Origin: Halobacillus sp. Nhm2S1
GTDB lineage: Bacteria > Bacillota > Bacilli > Bacillales > Halobacillaceae
Direction: 5' to 3'
DNA: 64,000 nucleotides
Assembly (NCBI RefSeq): GCF_019599545.1
Contig: NZ_JAIEZV010000002.1
Location: 372,001 to 436,000 of the forward strand
Below the pieces are notes generated by a model. That model ran no database searches, had not been told where the DNA came from, and worked only from the letters and a program-made list of their open reading frames with translations. Below, piece by piece: positions 63,868-64,000 of this stretch. The number at the start of each line of letters is the position of its first letter. Within the stretch, counting starts at the first letter, position 1. The translations under genes were made by a program, and so were the position numbers.

Positions 63868-63903
63868 AGGAGTAAATTCGTATAGTAAAGAAGGGTGTGC
63901 ATT

Positions 63904-64000
63904 ATGAACAGAAAAAACCTGCTATTCACATTGCTCGGTATATTCCTAGTGATAGGAATTACTGCTTTCACATGGAACGCAGCTCAAGCCGACGATATTG
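63904..64000 (+). CDS. 5' end of a secreted or membrane protein, cut by the window edge
   Basis: ATG 63904 follows GAAGGGTG and encodes MNRKNLLFTLLGIFLVIGIT and further residues ending AAQADDI: a signal peptide with a likely cleavage at AQA. Being divergent from the capsule operon it may encode a wall or polysaccharide-related protein, but only 32 residues are visible and no family can be named. Confidence 0.6.
   Translation, partial: MNRKNLLFTLLGIFLVIGITAFTWNAAQADDI

Noticed and set aside
1..64000. CRISPR arrays, tRNA and rRNA genes
   Set aside because: No regularly spaced repeats, cloverleaf-like tRNA sequences or rRNA segments were seen on reading both strands. The repeated words in 31-42 kb are irregularly spaced REP/MITE-like ends.

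Overview
The window looks like the chromosome of a moderately halophilic or marine low-GC Gram-positive bacterium in the Halobacillus / Pontibacillus / Virgibacillus part of Bacillaceae. This rests on strong AGGAGG ribosome sites, frequent GTG/TTG starts, SAM-I riboswitches, a cre box, CWB2 cell-wall proteins, YesL/YesM/YesN homologues and a BY-kinase capsule locus. The genus is an inference. No rRNA, tRNA or CRISPR array was seen.

Layout. 0-8.5 kb: surface and small secreted proteins. These are two CWB2 proteins (one with an SGNH hydrolase, one with a PPC-like domain), a decayed third CWB2 copy with an internal inversion, a secreted precursor whose C-terminus resembles halocin C8 with a 29-residue membrane peptide upstream, and an EAL protein. 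8.7-15.4 kb: a sigma-A promoter and two consecutive SAM-I riboswitches precede a six-gene operon. It encodes a thiolase, acetoacetyl-CoA synthetase, a thiolase-like protein, a DUF35 protein, a 31-residue membrane peptide and a sodium:solute symporter, and it looks like uptake and CoA-activation of a ketone-body or keto-acid substrate. 15.6-21.2 kb: membrane proteins of unknown role (tRNA_anti-like, Zn-ribbon, TcaA-like, DUF6241).

21.8-31.4 kb: a fructan or sucrose-type oligosaccharide locus on the minus strand. It has a YesM/YesN-type two-component pair with its own lipoprotein, then a cre site, a second binding lipoprotein, two permeases, a GH32 beta-fructosidase and a YesL protein. No transport ATPase is encoded here. 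31.4-43.8 kb: an accessory, decaying zone. It contains two IS21 remnants, REP/MITE-like repeats, a broken duplicate of the DUF6241 gene, a Shedu (DUF4263) defence nuclease, two intact galE genes, a UDP-sugar epimerase with a 9-bp duplication beside its catalytic Tyr, a fragment of ugd, a UDP-ManNAc dehydrogenase pseudogene, and a galE'-wecC'-wecB' mosaic.

44-63.6 kb: an exopolysaccharide or capsule cluster read on the minus strand. It starts with CpsC/CpsD/CpsB-type regulators and continues with a 4,6-dehydratase, GalU, an aminotransferase and the initiating phosphoglycosyltransferase. A distinctive block follows (PLP protein, two FemAB-like acyltransferases, one GNAT), then five glycosyltransferases, a Wzy polymerase and a Wzx flippase. 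Most genes from 58.1 kb down to 44 kb overlap or nearly abut. The GT/Wzy/Wzx part is clearly AT-rich, which suggests horizontal acquisition. The precursor enzymes (dehydratase, aminotransferase, GalU, GalE, epimerase) would supply nucleotide sugars, and the FemAB/GNAT block suggests aminoacyl or acyl decoration of an amino sugar. A plus-strand gene with a signal peptide begins at the right edge.
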